Below the pieces are notes generated by a model, which saw only the letters and a list, made by a program, of their open reading frames with translations, ran no database searches and had not been told where the DNA came from. DNA of 64,000 nucleotides. It comes from Phascolomyces articulosus. Lineage: Eukaryota > Mucoromycota > Mucoromycetes > Mucorales > Lichtheimiaceae. Below are positions 26,268 through 44,385 of the stretch, one piece after another. Numbering within the stretch: the first letter of the stretch is position 1; the number at the start of each line of letters is the position of its first letter. Where the stretch lies: assembly GCA_025677815.1 (NCBI GenBank), contig JAIXMP010000023.1, positions 1-64,000 of the forward strand, given 5' to 3'. The translations under genes and the position numbers were made by a program.

Positions 26268-27339
26268 TTTGTTGGTTGATCAATAGATGAAATATGAAAG
26301 CACAATAAGACAAGAGAGGGAGAGAGTTTAGAAGTATATTTGGAACGTTTGGCGTTTATTGACTAAGTGATGCATAATCGTTTGTAATCCAATAATTCAA
26401 AACATAAAGATGAAGTAAAAATAAAGAAATGTGATTAATAACCCACACACACGAATCAGGTTCAAATAAGAACAGAAAAAAAATAGTATTCAATAGGGTC
26501 AAAAAATTGTAATCATTATTGATCGGTTTTTTTAAAAAAAAAAAATAAAAGGGGAAAGTATATATACAAATGTTATTTTCTTTTTCTTTTTTTCTCTAGT
26601 TTATACTAATGAATAGGTAAAGTTATTTTTTTATAAAGAGAAGGTTGGAGAGAGGGTAATAAGAAGAAGAGTTCTCTTCTTGTGGAAAAGCTCACCTTTT
26701 AGAAGTTTAGCGGAACAAGAGGCGCCTTTTATACCAGTGGTTCAAATAGAGAACACTTATTTATACCAAAGTGACTGTTCAATCCAGCCAATCATAATTG
26801 CTCTTTTTATAGCATATGAAACCAAGCAAAACAATCTATATGAATTCGTTAGTAAGCATAGTCTCATGTATGATAGGATCGAATCGTATATTTTATTCCA
26901 TAATGATTAATAAGCGTACAATGTTGTTTTGTGGTATTTTGATTAAAATATGCAAGTTAGTTATGTAAAATTATATCCATTCCTGCTCATCGCACCATAT
27001 ATAATATATACCCATGTCACTTATACTCTCTGTGCACTTAGCGGGCTATTACACGTTTATATATACTTTCCTTTTTTTTCCAAAGAAGCAAATAAGCTGT
27101 TGCATATTTTTGCAACATAAAATTATAGCAATAAAAGGTCGAAGGTGGTACAATTATGGCGCAGCCTGGTGGTAGATCACCACAATTTCCATTAATATCA
27201 AGGAAAAAAAAGGAAATGGATGGAGTTTAATCCATAATCGTGGAAATACTATTTTTTAATGCAATGGTACCTTGATTCCTTTTTACCTTCTTTCATTATA
27301 TTATATATCTAAAAATCATAAAACTATAGTGAAAGAAGA
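26268..27339. other. intergenic between divergent TOA1 and kelch gene
   Basis: It should hold the promoters of both flanking genes. A hairpin GTTGCA/TGCAAC lies near 27099-27116. A 76-codon plus-strand frame (26680-26910) has no recognisable domain. Confidence 0.5.
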
Positions 27340-30202
27340 ATGATCATATTCTTATACATTTTACTATTAGTAGTTCAAGGATGGTTAGTCCGATGTGAAT
27401 ATGACACGAGCGATAGCAGTTCATTTGATCCTTTACAAAGAAAACATCATTCTATCGTGCCAATTCTGCAACATTCGTTCGCGACAATGTTCTTTATATA
27501 TTTGGTGGGGAAGGACAACATGGACGTATTATTCGATCATTTGATTCGATCTGCTTGAATCAACAGAATGGGACAATGACCTATACGATAATTAGTAATA
27601 GTGACATTGAAACAGAAGATAGAAGGATATTCACAACACGTAGCCAAGCTATTTTATTGCCTGAAAATAATCGAGTTCTTTTTTTCGGTGGCAGCACGAA
27701 AGGAACAACAACAGTACCACAACAACCAACGACAAATAATGCTACTACAATAGATGGTGAAGTTGAACGAATGTCGCTAGTTCAATATGATTTTCGAACA
27801 TCAGAATGGCAAACTTTATCAACCAGCAATGCAATTTCGTCTTCAAACTCAACGGTCATTCCACCTCCTATCAATCGGTACGGAATGCTGGCATGTTTGG
27901 CACCGAATGGAAAAATTTATCTTGCTGGTGGATTACCCACCTCAGATAACATGACAGTTTTTGACAGTGATCCCTACTTGATATGGGCATATGATCCAAA
28001 AATGAGGATTTTTACTCCAATAGAAAATTTATTGAATGAAGAAGTTGCTGGTGAAAGTGCCGTTATGTTGACGTAGGTTATTGTTTATTGATTGTTTTTA
28101 TTAGTAATGGGCGTATTTTTGGATTGATTTTTTTTTTCGATATACATAATATATAGAGATGGTAGAATTGTATTTCTTGCCGGTCCCGCAACCTCTGTTC
28201 TTGTTTTTGATACAAATACAAATCGGAGCTATAGACAACAAGGTGTTGACGTATCTGGAATTGACTTGAAAAAATTACAGATCCCAGGAAATGGATTGGA
28301 TCCTCCACTGTTAGGTGATGGATATGCATGGTTAGGTACATTTTTTTATAGTTCTCTTTTTATTTATGATTGTACAATTCTTTATCACCTTTATAATTTT
28401 TTTTTGAATACATCACTATTGTTCTATATAGCACCGGGTGAACGGATGATTTATTATTATGGAGGTAAGCCTCTTTTTATTTTCTATGGTATCAAACATG
28501 AGATATTTTATGTGACTTTATAAAATATATATAGGTATTACCACGTTAAGCACAGATTTACCAACATCTGTCAGCAGTTTTTTGATGTTGGATACAGAGA
28601 CATGGAAATGGATGATGCCAGCTCAAATAGATCAAGTTGAAACCAAACCGATAAAACAATATGGGATTTCCGCAGGTGTTTTGTATGAAAAATATTTATT
28701 AGTTGCCTTTGGTAAGAATTTAAAGCACAGTTTTATAATATAGTAGTAATACATTTAATATATATAAATGTTTTCAATGAATATAGGGCAAACAGCGTTT
28801 GAATGGTCTACTGCCATTGATGTTCTTCAACTTCCAGACTCTTCCAATTGTACAGAAAATTTTAAATGGATATCAAAAATCACAACTATTAGTGGAGAAG
28901 GTGTAAATGGAGCATCAACTTCTATCATCAAGGATGCTGGTGATATTGTTGGAATTTCTATTGGTTGTACTATATTCTTGATCCTTATTTTGCTTATATG
29001 GCGTTATTGCTGGTACGATGGTGTAATAGTGAATAAAATTCGAGCGATAGGAAATGACTTTTGTATTTGGAATCCTAGGTATTTAAATGATCTTTGAAAT
29101 TGCACAATTATGTACGTCTTTATTTACATCAAATTTCCAATTATAAAAAATATATAGAATGGGAGAACCTTTATGGACCGAATACAGCCATCTTGTCGCA
29201 AAATGTTTGCTGTTTGGTGTATTCATTTCTTATGTTATATACAGCATCATGTTGGTTTTAAACAGTTCTGTATCTCCCTTGACGATCACTACACCAGTGG
29301 ATCAAGTTTTGTTTCCCGGTAATACTAATTTTATTATGATTTTGCTGGAATGGTTATTTATGGATAAGATAAAAAAAAAGTTCTAAGAGTTTCAATTATA
29401 TATTATGACAGACATTCGTTTTTGCATTGATGATGATCCTCAAAGCAGTAGCTACATTGCATGCCAATCAGATACATTGACATTTGATGATTGTTTCAAT
29501 CTTGGCTTTTTAGAAAGAGCCAACATGTCCAAACACTATCCATTCTTTGTTGACAGCACAACTGAACAAACGTCATACTGGCTATTCACTCCTTCCGAAG
29601 AATTTAGAGTCAGTAAAAAATTACATAGTAGCGTGGGTCGTATTAAATTTATCATTTATCTCGCTGAACATGAAGAAAATATCGACATTAGCAATCAAAC
29701 TACATTAGGATCCCATCAAGTAAAGAAAAACATTAATGTCGAACTACTCCCACACGGGAAGAATCCAAATCTTATTGTATTCAAAGACATCGATCAGCCC
29801 TCTCTATCGCCCCAAGAACTTTATACTTGGATAAACAACGATTGGAGCGATTTACAATCAGAAAATAAATACACGATCACCTATCCATCAATATCATCCA
29901 TTAGTTACCAACACCAAACGCATCGATATATTACTGATAATGGATGGAATAACATCGGGTTTGCACAGATATATAACGACTCATTACAGCTTACTACATC
30001 ACTTCATACAACCAATCAAATGATTCGCGATGATTTGTATACATTCATTGATATATATCCTGCAGAAAATATGGTAGACATCATTTTGCAAGATAAGAAA
30101 ATGTATACATTTGTTACTGTAATTGGCTTTATTGGTGGTTTGTTATCACTCCTTGTTGCATTAGATAGCATATTGTTTGGTTTTCGGCCTCGTTCTCCCT
30201 AA
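27340..30202 (+). CDS. kelch-repeat/transmembrane protein, open frame continues past TAA
   Basis: Exons: 27340..27387, 27441..28072, 28157..28335, 28432..28464, 28535..28711, 28787..29078, 29158..29318 and 29412..30202, joining to 770 residues before TAA. The protein has a signal peptide, kelch/beta-propeller motifs (VLYIFGGEGQHG, VLFFGG, KIYLAGG, MIYYYGG), a membrane segment (IVGISIGCTIFLILILLIW), a second hydrophobic segment, a domain starting RFCIDDDPQSSSYIACQSDT, and a last membrane helix (VIGFIGGLLSLLVALDSILF). No function is recognised; a surface or secretory-pathway membrane protein is likely. Two oddities: the first intron (53 nt) needs a poor donor, GTCCGA, otherwise there is a frameshift; and after TAA at 30200-30202 the same frame stays open for 297 more codons. 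It may be a young pseudogene. Confidence 0.65.
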
Positions 30203-31096
30203 GGAATCATCCAAAGATTTGCCATTGGAAAACTGCATCGTTCATTACAAAAAGCATTACTTGCTAAATTTAAAATTAAAAACCAAAAAGAGGATGACGG
30301 TTCTACTATCGCAATTCCCTTCGTTACGCCAACTACTTTTATAACCACTACCTCTAGAAAAACAGATAAAGATCAACAATACTATTCAAATTACAATAAT
30401 GAAGATTTATCTGATCATCTTAATCCCATGGTAACTTCAGTAATAGATAAATCAAATAGAGAACATCATTCTAGTACTACTATTGCATCGTTCAGAAACA
30501 AAGATACTTGTAACAAAATCATAAAGCGAACCGCAACCATAACAACATCTAGAGGAGAGCGACAGAATAATAATGAGTTATATAATTCAGTAATAGCAGA
30601 GAATGATCAACAACAACACACAATGCAATTTTTGCTTCAACAGCTAGGAAACGCACAAAGCCATATTGAAGACTTGCAATCACGCTTACAATTAATGGAG
30701 TCTGTTTATAAAGCCTATTATATGGATGATGAGATATTTCAAAAACTACACCAGGCGCATAGCGATGAACATATGTTTAACAATGGCAACATTAATAAAT
30801 ATGGAGATACACGACCCAACAATGAAGATAGTAAAAGCACTAATAGCGACATTAGTGTTTCTACCCTTGATACATCCAGAAGTTCAAATGATACTCCAAG
30901 ACACTCAACTCGAACAATAACGTCATTTTTTAATAGAATTTTCAACCAAACCTCGCGCTGCCCTAATAATAGTAATATAAATAATAACAATGGAGGAAAA
31001 GAACAGCTATTTGATAATGGGATTCTTTTGATTCGACAACATCAATCTGGTACAGCATCAAATCAAAGATTATTAACCAAAAATGATGACAACTGA
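30203..31096 (+). pseudogene. in-frame C-terminal continuation of the kelch gene
   Basis: Directly after the TAA the same frame runs 297 codons to TGA at 31094. The predicted tail starts GIIQRFAIGKLHRSLQKALL, a basic juxtamembrane segment fitting directly after the last membrane helix. It goes on with a Ser/Thr/Asn-rich region and a coiled coil (FLLQQLGNAQSHIEDLQSRL). Its composition is that of a cytosolic tail, so the ancestral protein was probably about 1,068 residues. No separate promoter or good start context is evident. The options are nonsense mutation, stop-codon readthrough or base-call error. Confidence 0.6.
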
Positions 31097-31691
31097 TTAA
31101 TATATATACTTAGAATAACAAATTGTTACCTAGACCCCATGCTTTTAGATAATATAGTACAATAAAAAACCACTGTTATATATTGATGGTGATGATCCAA
31201 TGCTTATAAAAGTAGTAGATTTATACGTCATTTTTGAAAATCTCAACAACCAAAAAAACTTTCCACTTTGCATATTTTGATGTGGTACAGAATTGGTTTA
31301 AAATTTGCACAACAATAAATGGAACGTACAAGGAACAGATCATGCTCTGGACCGTGCACGATTTTAACAATATAAAAGACAAACATTATATATCACATAT
31401 CGATCCATCATGAATAAATGATTCAACAAATAATACGGGAAAACGTAATCTATCCATGATTCAACGTTTCTATATACTTTTAGTTTTTAGTTACGTTTTT
31501 TTGCTGTCTTTTTATTTAAAAACGTGGTGTAGTATCAACCCTAATAACTATATTCGGAAATTCAACATGCCACCTCGCCAATCTTCTATTAATATAATTA
31601 TATACTTCTCCACGCTTTGAGTGAATCTTTTTTTACCCTTTGTCCTTTTCTTCTTCTTTTTCCTGTCAAAAAAAAAAGAAACTTACTCACA
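31097..31691. other. intergenic: kelch 3' side and PAN1 promoter
   Basis: AT-rich, with a pyrimidine-rich stretch (31625-31662) just before the PAN1 start codon. No coding segment is seen. Confidence 0.5.
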
Positions 31692-34600
31692 ATGTATACC
31701 ACCATGGGGCATCCTCCCCCTGTACCGGGCACATCTAATCCTTCTGGAGGTAATGTCGTTTATCACGGTTTATCATACATATACTCACTTCATTTACAAA
31801 AAGAGAACATTATTGCATTTCGGCTACCTTTTTTTTTTTTTTTTTTTTTTTGAAAGCTCACCATTGAATACTATTGAATAAAAAAAAACCAATATAGGAA
31901 TTCGCCTTAGCTTCATTACTCCTTCTGACCAAGCTAAATTTGAAGATTTATTTACTCGTGCAGCGGCATCTAGTGGAAGCAACAATTTACCTGGTGAGTT
32001 GTTTTTTGTGGGTTGGATATAAAGAAGAAAGGGTTCACACGATGTTATATAAGCGCTCATCATCTAAACTTTTATTTTAATAGCCATGGCTGCGCGCGAT
32101 ATTCTTACAAAGTCAAGACTCGACAATGAATCCCTTGCCAAGATTTGGTAACGTTTCATTAAAAGAATAGAAACGAAAAGGCAGAAAGGGAAACTAATAT
32201 AAGGATATATGGACTTTTTTTAAATAGGGATTTGTGTTCCATTGCCAATGCACCTCACTTGACATTTCCCGAGTTTGCAGTTGCGATGTACTTGACGTCT
32301 GAAAAACTTAGAGGAAAACTTATTCCAAACGCACTTCCACCTGCTGTACGTGAAGAAACAGAGTTAGCTATGGCAACACTTGCATCCAAGCAAAGTCCTG
32401 CACCTCAACAATCACAACCACAGTTACAGCAACAAATGTCATTTATGCAACCCCAGCAAACCATGATGACGGGTATGCCACAACAGCCAATGATGACGGG
32501 CATGCCACAACAGCCCATGATGACAGGTATGCCACCTCAGCAACAACAATTCAACAACACATCATTCCAAAACTTGATGCATCCATCCAATCTTTCAGCA
32601 CCTATCCAAACACCTGTTCGTACCGGTATTGCGCCTCCGATGTACAACAATAATACACCGCGTCTTGGCAATCAAGATTTCACATCCAAAATGATGCCTA
32701 ATCAAGCTGGCGGTCCTCCCAATTTGATGGGTGGTGGTAGTGGGCGATTTGGCGCAGCCATTTCATGGAAAATCAGCCCTGAAGAAAAGCAACGGTATCG
32801 TGAGATTTTCCGAGCTTGGAATACACCTGGAGAGGATTATATGAGTGGCGAAATTGCAAGAGAAGTATTGATGCAATCTGGTTTGGCAGAACAGGATTTG
32901 ATGAAGATTTGGCATTTGGCAGACAGGGATAATCATGGTAGTTTGGATGAAGACGAGTTTGGTATTGCTATGCATTTGATTTATCGTAAACTCAACAACT
33001 TTGAACTTCCCAATACGTTACCAAGAGAATTGGCTCCTCCTTCCAGTGTTTTGAAAAAGTTTGTATTGGGTCGACAAACGCAACCTCCACCTCCTTCGTT
33101 TTCACGCGATCCAGAACCCAACCAGCAGCAACGATCGCCTAGCCAACATGCGCAAGACCGTGATATGGGTCATGGAGGTTATGTTTCTAGTGCACGAAGA
33201 AAGGGTCCCGCTAGTCGATTTACATCTTCTTCTGCAGCACGTCCAAGAATGCAATCGTATAATGAAGAAGACGAAGAGGAGGAATACAGTAGTTATAGGG
33301 AAGCGGATGATCCTTATTTGGAAGAATTACGTGGACAAATTGCTGATATGAAAAAGGCATTGGAACGCGCTACACGATCACAACGTCGAGATACCTCTTC
33401 CAGTCGATTCTCTACTGAAGAACTCAAGGAAAAGATTCGCAAAACTCAAGAAGAATTGACTCGTGCTGCTAAAACTCATCCCAAATACTTCGAAAACCAA
33501 GAAGTTTTATTGGACCTTTTGGAATCACAAAAGACATTGCAGGATGAAATCCAATATCTATGCAATCGTGATATTCCTGTATTAGCACGTCAGTTGCGTG
33601 GTGCTACGGCTGAACTTCGTGATACCAAAGTCCGTTATGCACGTAAGAACGATGGGTCTCAAGACTTCATGGATTTTGTTCAACCTACTGGACCTGGCGG
33701 TATTGTTACTGAAAGTGATCGTGTCCGTGCCAAGGCCAAGGCTATGATGGCTGCACGCAAAGCAGGTACTTCAAGCACCAAGGATACACAATTTGAATTA
33801 CGCAAGGCAGAGGATGAAAAGGAAAATTATGACCGTCAAGCAGATACTTATGAGCGTGATATGGAGCGGGCTCGTGATTCACTTCGTGATTTACGTGGTG
33901 ATTTGCGTTATCTTTCCACATTGGCTGATTCAAAGGCTGTTGTTGAAAAGAAACGGTTTGATAAGGGCCATGAATTGCCTTATGAACTTCGTCGTTTTGT
34001 TGAACAATTGGAACGTGATGCTGCTTTGGATATTGCTACTTCACCGCGATTTACTCCTGCTTCTACTTCAAGTTATGGCGGTGGTAGTAGCTCGTATGCT
34101 CAACCTGATACTACATCAGCTACCAGTAGTCCAGCTGCTGCATCCACTTCTTCTAGAAGTGTCAGTAGCCCTAGACCAGCTGCTCCTGCGAAACCAAGAA
34201 CTGCCGAAGAGATCAAAAAGGAGGTAGAGTATACATTGGTTTTTATTTATGCTGAAAAGAACTGTGTAATTTTGGATTGGTTTAATTGAATGTAGCATCA
34301 TAACCTAGGCCGAACGTCGCGTACAAGAACGGTTGGCAGCTTTACAAGCAAAACGATCCCCCTCAGCAAGATCACCTAAACCAGCTTCTCCAGCTGTTAC
34401 TGCAACACAACCAAATGATGAAGCATTGGCTGCTCAACGTAAGTTTTGACATTTCACCCAAATATAGATTGTTCCCATAAAATGAACACTGATTCAATAT
34501 TTATATTGTAAAGAGCGATTGCGTGATGCTGAACAACAAGCACAAGCTAAAATTCGTTCAAGAGGAGATGAATCTATTGAACGTGCAACACCATCAACAG

Positions 34601-35497
34601 TCGTTGAAAACTTTGATCCACGTGAAGCTGCTTTGCAACGCGAACAGGCCGAACGTGAAACAGAACAGCGCCGTATTCAAGAAGAACAAGAATATGAACA
34701 ACGAAGAATCGAAGAAGAAAAAGAATTGGAAGCTCGACGTAAAGCTGTTCTTGAAAAAGAAGAACAAGCTCGTTTGGCGCGTCATGCCGCTATTCAAAAA
34801 GCAGAAGAAGAACGTGAAGAACAGCGTCGATTGGAACAAGAAGCAGAAAAGAAGGCCATGTCACCACCTGCGGCTGCTCCTCCGGTCCCTGTTGCGCCAC
34901 CAGCAACCTTTTCAAGTACACCTCCCCCTCCTCCACCACCCGCTCCATCTACAGAAGATGCATCGATACCTCCACCACCACCTGCTCCTGAAGCTCCCAC
35001 TCCTAGTACTTCTGTAGATGCTGCCTCCAGCAAGGCCAGCAGCAATAATCCATTTGCTAAACTTCAACAAAATCAAGAAGAACCTAAAAAGGAAGAAGAA
35101 AAAGCAACAGTACCTGAAGTGGTGGAAGAACAACCTGCTCCTGTTGAAAAACAACCCAATTCCAAACGTATTAGTTATAATCCATTTGCTGCCTTTTCTG
35201 CCTTTTCCGCTACCAAGGCTAACGATGATGAAAGTGATTCGGATGATGATGACGGCTGGGACGTTGTTCATCATGATGATTCAGATAATGAAGACGAATT
35301 CCCTGCTGCAGGTAGTGCCAAGAATCTTGCTGGTATGCTGTTTAATGCTATGAGTCAACGCAAGAGTAAGTGTTTTTTATTAATTGTTTATTTATTTTTA
35401 ATTGACAATAACAGAAAATTAATTAATGGCATGATTTTTTTTTAAAATAGGTCCAATGATGCAGCCACGCGAAATTTCTCCACCTGCTCCATCTGCA

Positions 35498-35531
<34 letters not shown>

Positions 35532-36608
35532 ATGTACCCGCTCCTCCTCCTCCTCCACCTGCTGCTACGGAGGGTATTCCCCCATCACCCGCTCCACCAG
35601 CACCCGTAGCACCTCCCGCTCCTGCAGCACCTCCTGCAGCACCATCCTCTTTACCAGAACCATCGGCAGGACGCAATGCTTTGCTTAGTCAAATTCAATT
35701 AGGTACTAAATTGAAAAAGGCCGTTACCAATGATCGAAGTCAAGCTTCTGTTAGTGGAAAAGTCATTGGTGGTGGTGAATCTTCAGTTCCTGCTGCTTCT
35801 TTTACTGCTCCACCTCCAACAGCAACACCCTCACAACCTATTGAACAATCTCCACCACCTTCTGCCATGACACCAAGCAGTAATTTCCTTGCTGAACTAC
35901 AAGCTCGTACTACAGGTGGTGTTGCTGAAGAATCTTCTCCCACCGCTCCCCCTACAGCAACAGCAGCTGCCCCTGTTCCTGCACCAGCTCCTGAACCTGC
36001 AGGCAAAGGTAGAAGAAATTAGATAACAAACAAAACAAAACCGTTGATCGATATTAAAGCATGGATACCCACCTCCAGAAAAACTTCATTCTCACGAAAT
36101 ATTTATTCATTTAATCTATTAGAATACGTTGCACAATGGGCTTATACAGGTGATGGTGAAGGTGATTTATCCTTTGAACAAGATGCTACTATTGTTGTTC
36201 TTAATGATTCCGATCCAGATTGGTGGTATGGTAGTGTCAAGGGCTTATCCCAAACAGGTTATTTCCCCAAAGCCTATGTTCAAGAACCAGGTAAAAATAA
36301 GCTTTCTTTTTTTTTGAATAAGGTATATTTATAGAAAATAGCAACTTAACAAGTATGCAATTTTATATTTAGGAGCTACCACTGCTGATTCTACATCTAC
36401 TGCTGTAACTGAAACCGAAGATAAGGTACGATTACCTGCCAAAGCATTATATGACTTTGATGGCCCTGCCGGTGATGATGACTATTTAAGTTTTGAAGCA
36501 GGTGCTACACTTGTTATTCTTGATAAGGATATGGATGATTGGTGGCGTGCTGAGACAAGTACTGGTAAAAAGGGTCTTGTCCCTGCAAATTATGTAGAAT
36601 TGGATTAA
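31692..36608 (+). CDS. PAN1: Pan1/intersectin-like endocytic scaffold (EH-EH-CC-WH2-SH3-SH3)
   Basis: Nine exons: 31692..31749, 31898..31993, 32084..32147, 32228..34223, 34309..34438, 34514..35365, 35451..36008, 36123..36290 and 36373..36608, giving 1,385 residues. Domains in order: EH1 (about 20-110), a Gln/Met-rich linker with the tandem repeat MMTGMPQQP, EH2 (about 250-345), coiled coils, a Pan1-typical segment SDRVRAKAKAMMAARKAG, a Glu/Arg-rich helix, proline-rich stretches, an acidic Arp2/3-type motif (DDDDGWDVVHHDD, about 1019-1045), a WH2 actin-binding motif (ALLSQIQLGTKLKKAV, about 1139-1160), and two C-terminal SH3 domains (about 1252-1307, DPDWWYGS; about 1320-1385, DDWWRAE). It should couple endocytic coats to Arp2/3-driven actin assembly. 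Yeast Pan1 lacks SH3 domains; intersectin has them, so this is a combined architecture. It converges on KDM5. Confidence 0.9.
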
Positions 36609-37119
36609 AAAAAACACCCACCCGCATCATCATCATATTGTCCTCTCTCCTCCCATTTCTCCTCCCATTTTTCTTTATAACATAATTAGTATATATTCAC
36701 CCACCCATACACAGAACCCTTTTTTTTTTTATAAAAAAATAATATCATCATAATAAAAAAAACCTTTTAAAAGGTGTCAACAATGAAAAAAAAACATTAT
36801 TTTTTGTTGTTATTTTGTGAGGAAAAAAAGAAAAAAGAGAAGGGAAGAGAACCAACCAGAAATTACTAAGTTTTAAAGAAAAAAAGTTATTTACAAACAC
36901 AACAGAATATAAAGAATAAGGAAACAAACAAGAAAATATAAAAAAGCAAGAGAGAGAGGAAGAGGATGTGATAGAGTGGTTTTTCTTTTTGTTTTTATGA
37001 GTACTATGTATAATATAAAGAAGTGAGTGGTAAAAGAGATAGAACAAGTTGTTATATAATTTTATACGGGAGAAGGGATCTTTTGTGTGTGTTTATTGTT
37101 CATAATAAAAAAAGAGAAA
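36609..37119. other. convergent 3' ends of PAN1 and KDM5
   Basis: AT-rich; contains AATAAA-like signals in poly-A/T tracts around 36720-36765. No coding segment is seen. Confidence 0.5.
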
Positions 37120-42548
<5,429 letters not shown>

Positions 42549-43092
42549 TGTAGCATCACATATAAATAGATATTTGAAATATTGGGATTAGGAGTTTGGT
42601 GATTCGTAAAATAAAAAAAAAATAGAAGAAAAATAGAAGAAAAATAGAAAAAGGGGAAATAAAAGAAAAGAAAATATAAAAAGGGTGCGCTTTTATATAT
42701 AAACAAAGGAAGTTTGATATAATTGAATATAATCCACCAGCCTTTTATATGAGATAGAGAAAAGGTGGATTAAAAATTTGAAAGAAAAAAAAAGTAAAGA
42801 AGAGGAAAAAGAAAAGGAAATTTGGGATGTTGGAAATTGTATTTGGGTATGTAGGTTATATAATTATTATTAGTTAGCAGGAGCTGCAAAAAAAACGATT
42901 TCCTTTTCATTCCTCCAATTTCCGCCCAGTTCGTCCGAGTTCATTATAATCATCCTACTCTTTTTATTATTATTATTATTATTATTATCTATTATCTATG
43001 ATCTATTTCTTTATTCTTTTTTATATATATTCAATTGATATCTATCATCTTTTTTTTTCTGTTTTTCGAATCATAAAAATATAATCATAATA
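42549..43092. other. KDM5 upstream region and SIRT4 3' side
   Basis: AT-rich with GA-rich tracts (42617-42680) and a TTA microsatellite (about 42963-42987). No coding segment is seen. Confidence 0.5.
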
Positions 43093-44385
43093 TTATTCGT
43101 CAAGTTTTTCTTTCAGTTGTTGTTGGACACGTTGCAATACAGGTGTACAGCCCATACTAATTTTCCAAGAAGCTAAAGCATCTGCTCTTGTACTTCCTTT
43201 ACAAAGAATCCCCACTGGTTTCTTTAATTCATTCGCCAATCGTATCAAACGATAGGATGAGTACGTTGCTAATGAAGATCCAATGACCAAGACAGCCTCC
43301 GATTGTCTGACCATATTTTCAGCTGCATTTGTAACGTGGGGTTTAATATTCTCACCAAAAAAGACTACTCGAGGTTTCATGCGTCGACTGGAACATTGAT
43401 TACAAGGTGGAATATCGAAATCGGCATAGGAGACATCATCTGGTAATTCTACATCACCATCTGGATTGATTTTGGGTTTCTCTCCACTGGTCAGCAAATT
43501 CGCCCAATAGGGATTACGTGCAAATAATCGTCGTTGATAATCATGTCGATCAAATGTGCTACGACAATCTAAACATTCGACTTGAAATAATGTGCCATGT
43601 AATTCTACAATACGATCACTGTGTCCTTTCTCCTTTTCATGGTCCAACATGAATGCTGCTCTACGATGTAAATAATCGACGTTTTGAGTAATCAAGTCAA
43701 CAATGTAATTTTCTTGCATCAGCCATGCGAGGATATCGTGGGTTGGATTTGGTCGTGCTTTAGACATTTCTCCCCATCCCATAAAACCTCTCTATATAAA
43801 ATGGTACATCATTAGATGAGTATTCTATAATACACTGTTAGTTCTTTTAAATAATTATACTTACAGCCCAATACCGCCTTCGAAACATATCAGATGATAC
43901 AAGTTCTTGAAAAAGAATAGGTCTATGTTTAGGGTTTTTTATATACGTGCCCTAAATAGTGAGCACAACCAATTTTTTTTAGTTTTATTTTACACTTGAT
44001 TCAATGGTGCTACACAATGACCATTTTTCAATAACTAACTTCATCACCACGATAATCAGGGATACCTGAATCGGTTGAAACACCTATTTCATATGTTCAT
44101 TAGTGCCCCTATCGTTCCAACAAACGTCTTGTTTGTTCTTTATTATTATTATTCTTTACCTGCACCAGTCACTACCAACGTCTTGCCTTTATGTACGTCA
44201 AGAAAATCAGTGACTAACCTAGCAGCAGCATCCAAATTATCTGAAATGTCAGGAATGGTGGAAGACACTTGAGTAGTTTTCAATTCTGGAATTTTAATAG
44301 TCGCTGACCATACTTTGGAAGCGGCTGGACATGACGAAACTGTCAATGAACGATGGAAACGAATGAAAGGTGAAGCACGCACCAT
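43093..44385 (-). CDS. SIRT4: SIRT4-like mitochondrial sirtuin
   Basis: Four exons: 44385..44160, 44083..44040, 43951..43865 and 43791..43093, giving 351 residues. The Arg/Ser-rich N-terminus (MVRASPFIRFHRSLT) looks like a mitochondrial presequence. Sir2 motifs follow: TGAG-VSTDSGIPDYRG (NAD binding, split by intron 1), YWARGFMGW, TQNVDYLH, catalytic His in VELHGT, zinc cysteines CLDC and CNQC, FFGENIKP and VIGSSLATYS. Spacing and the RYWAR-F-GW and PDGDVELPDD segments place it in class II (SIRT4 type). These enzymes use NAD+ for deacylation, lipoamide removal or ADP-ribosylation of mitochondrial enzymes. Intron 2 has a GTTAGT donor. It is head to head with ATP14. Confidence 0.9.

Noticed and set aside
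35419..36006. Ala/Gly-rich ORFs on the minus strand opposite PAN1
   Set aside because: Antisense of proline/alanine codon repeats in the PAN1 exon.
43093..43782. Reading the sirtuin as a short 229-residue gene starting MGWGEM
   Set aside because: Upstream exons carrying the NAD-binding GAG-V-S motif and a presequence splice in frame, so the full gene starts at 44385.
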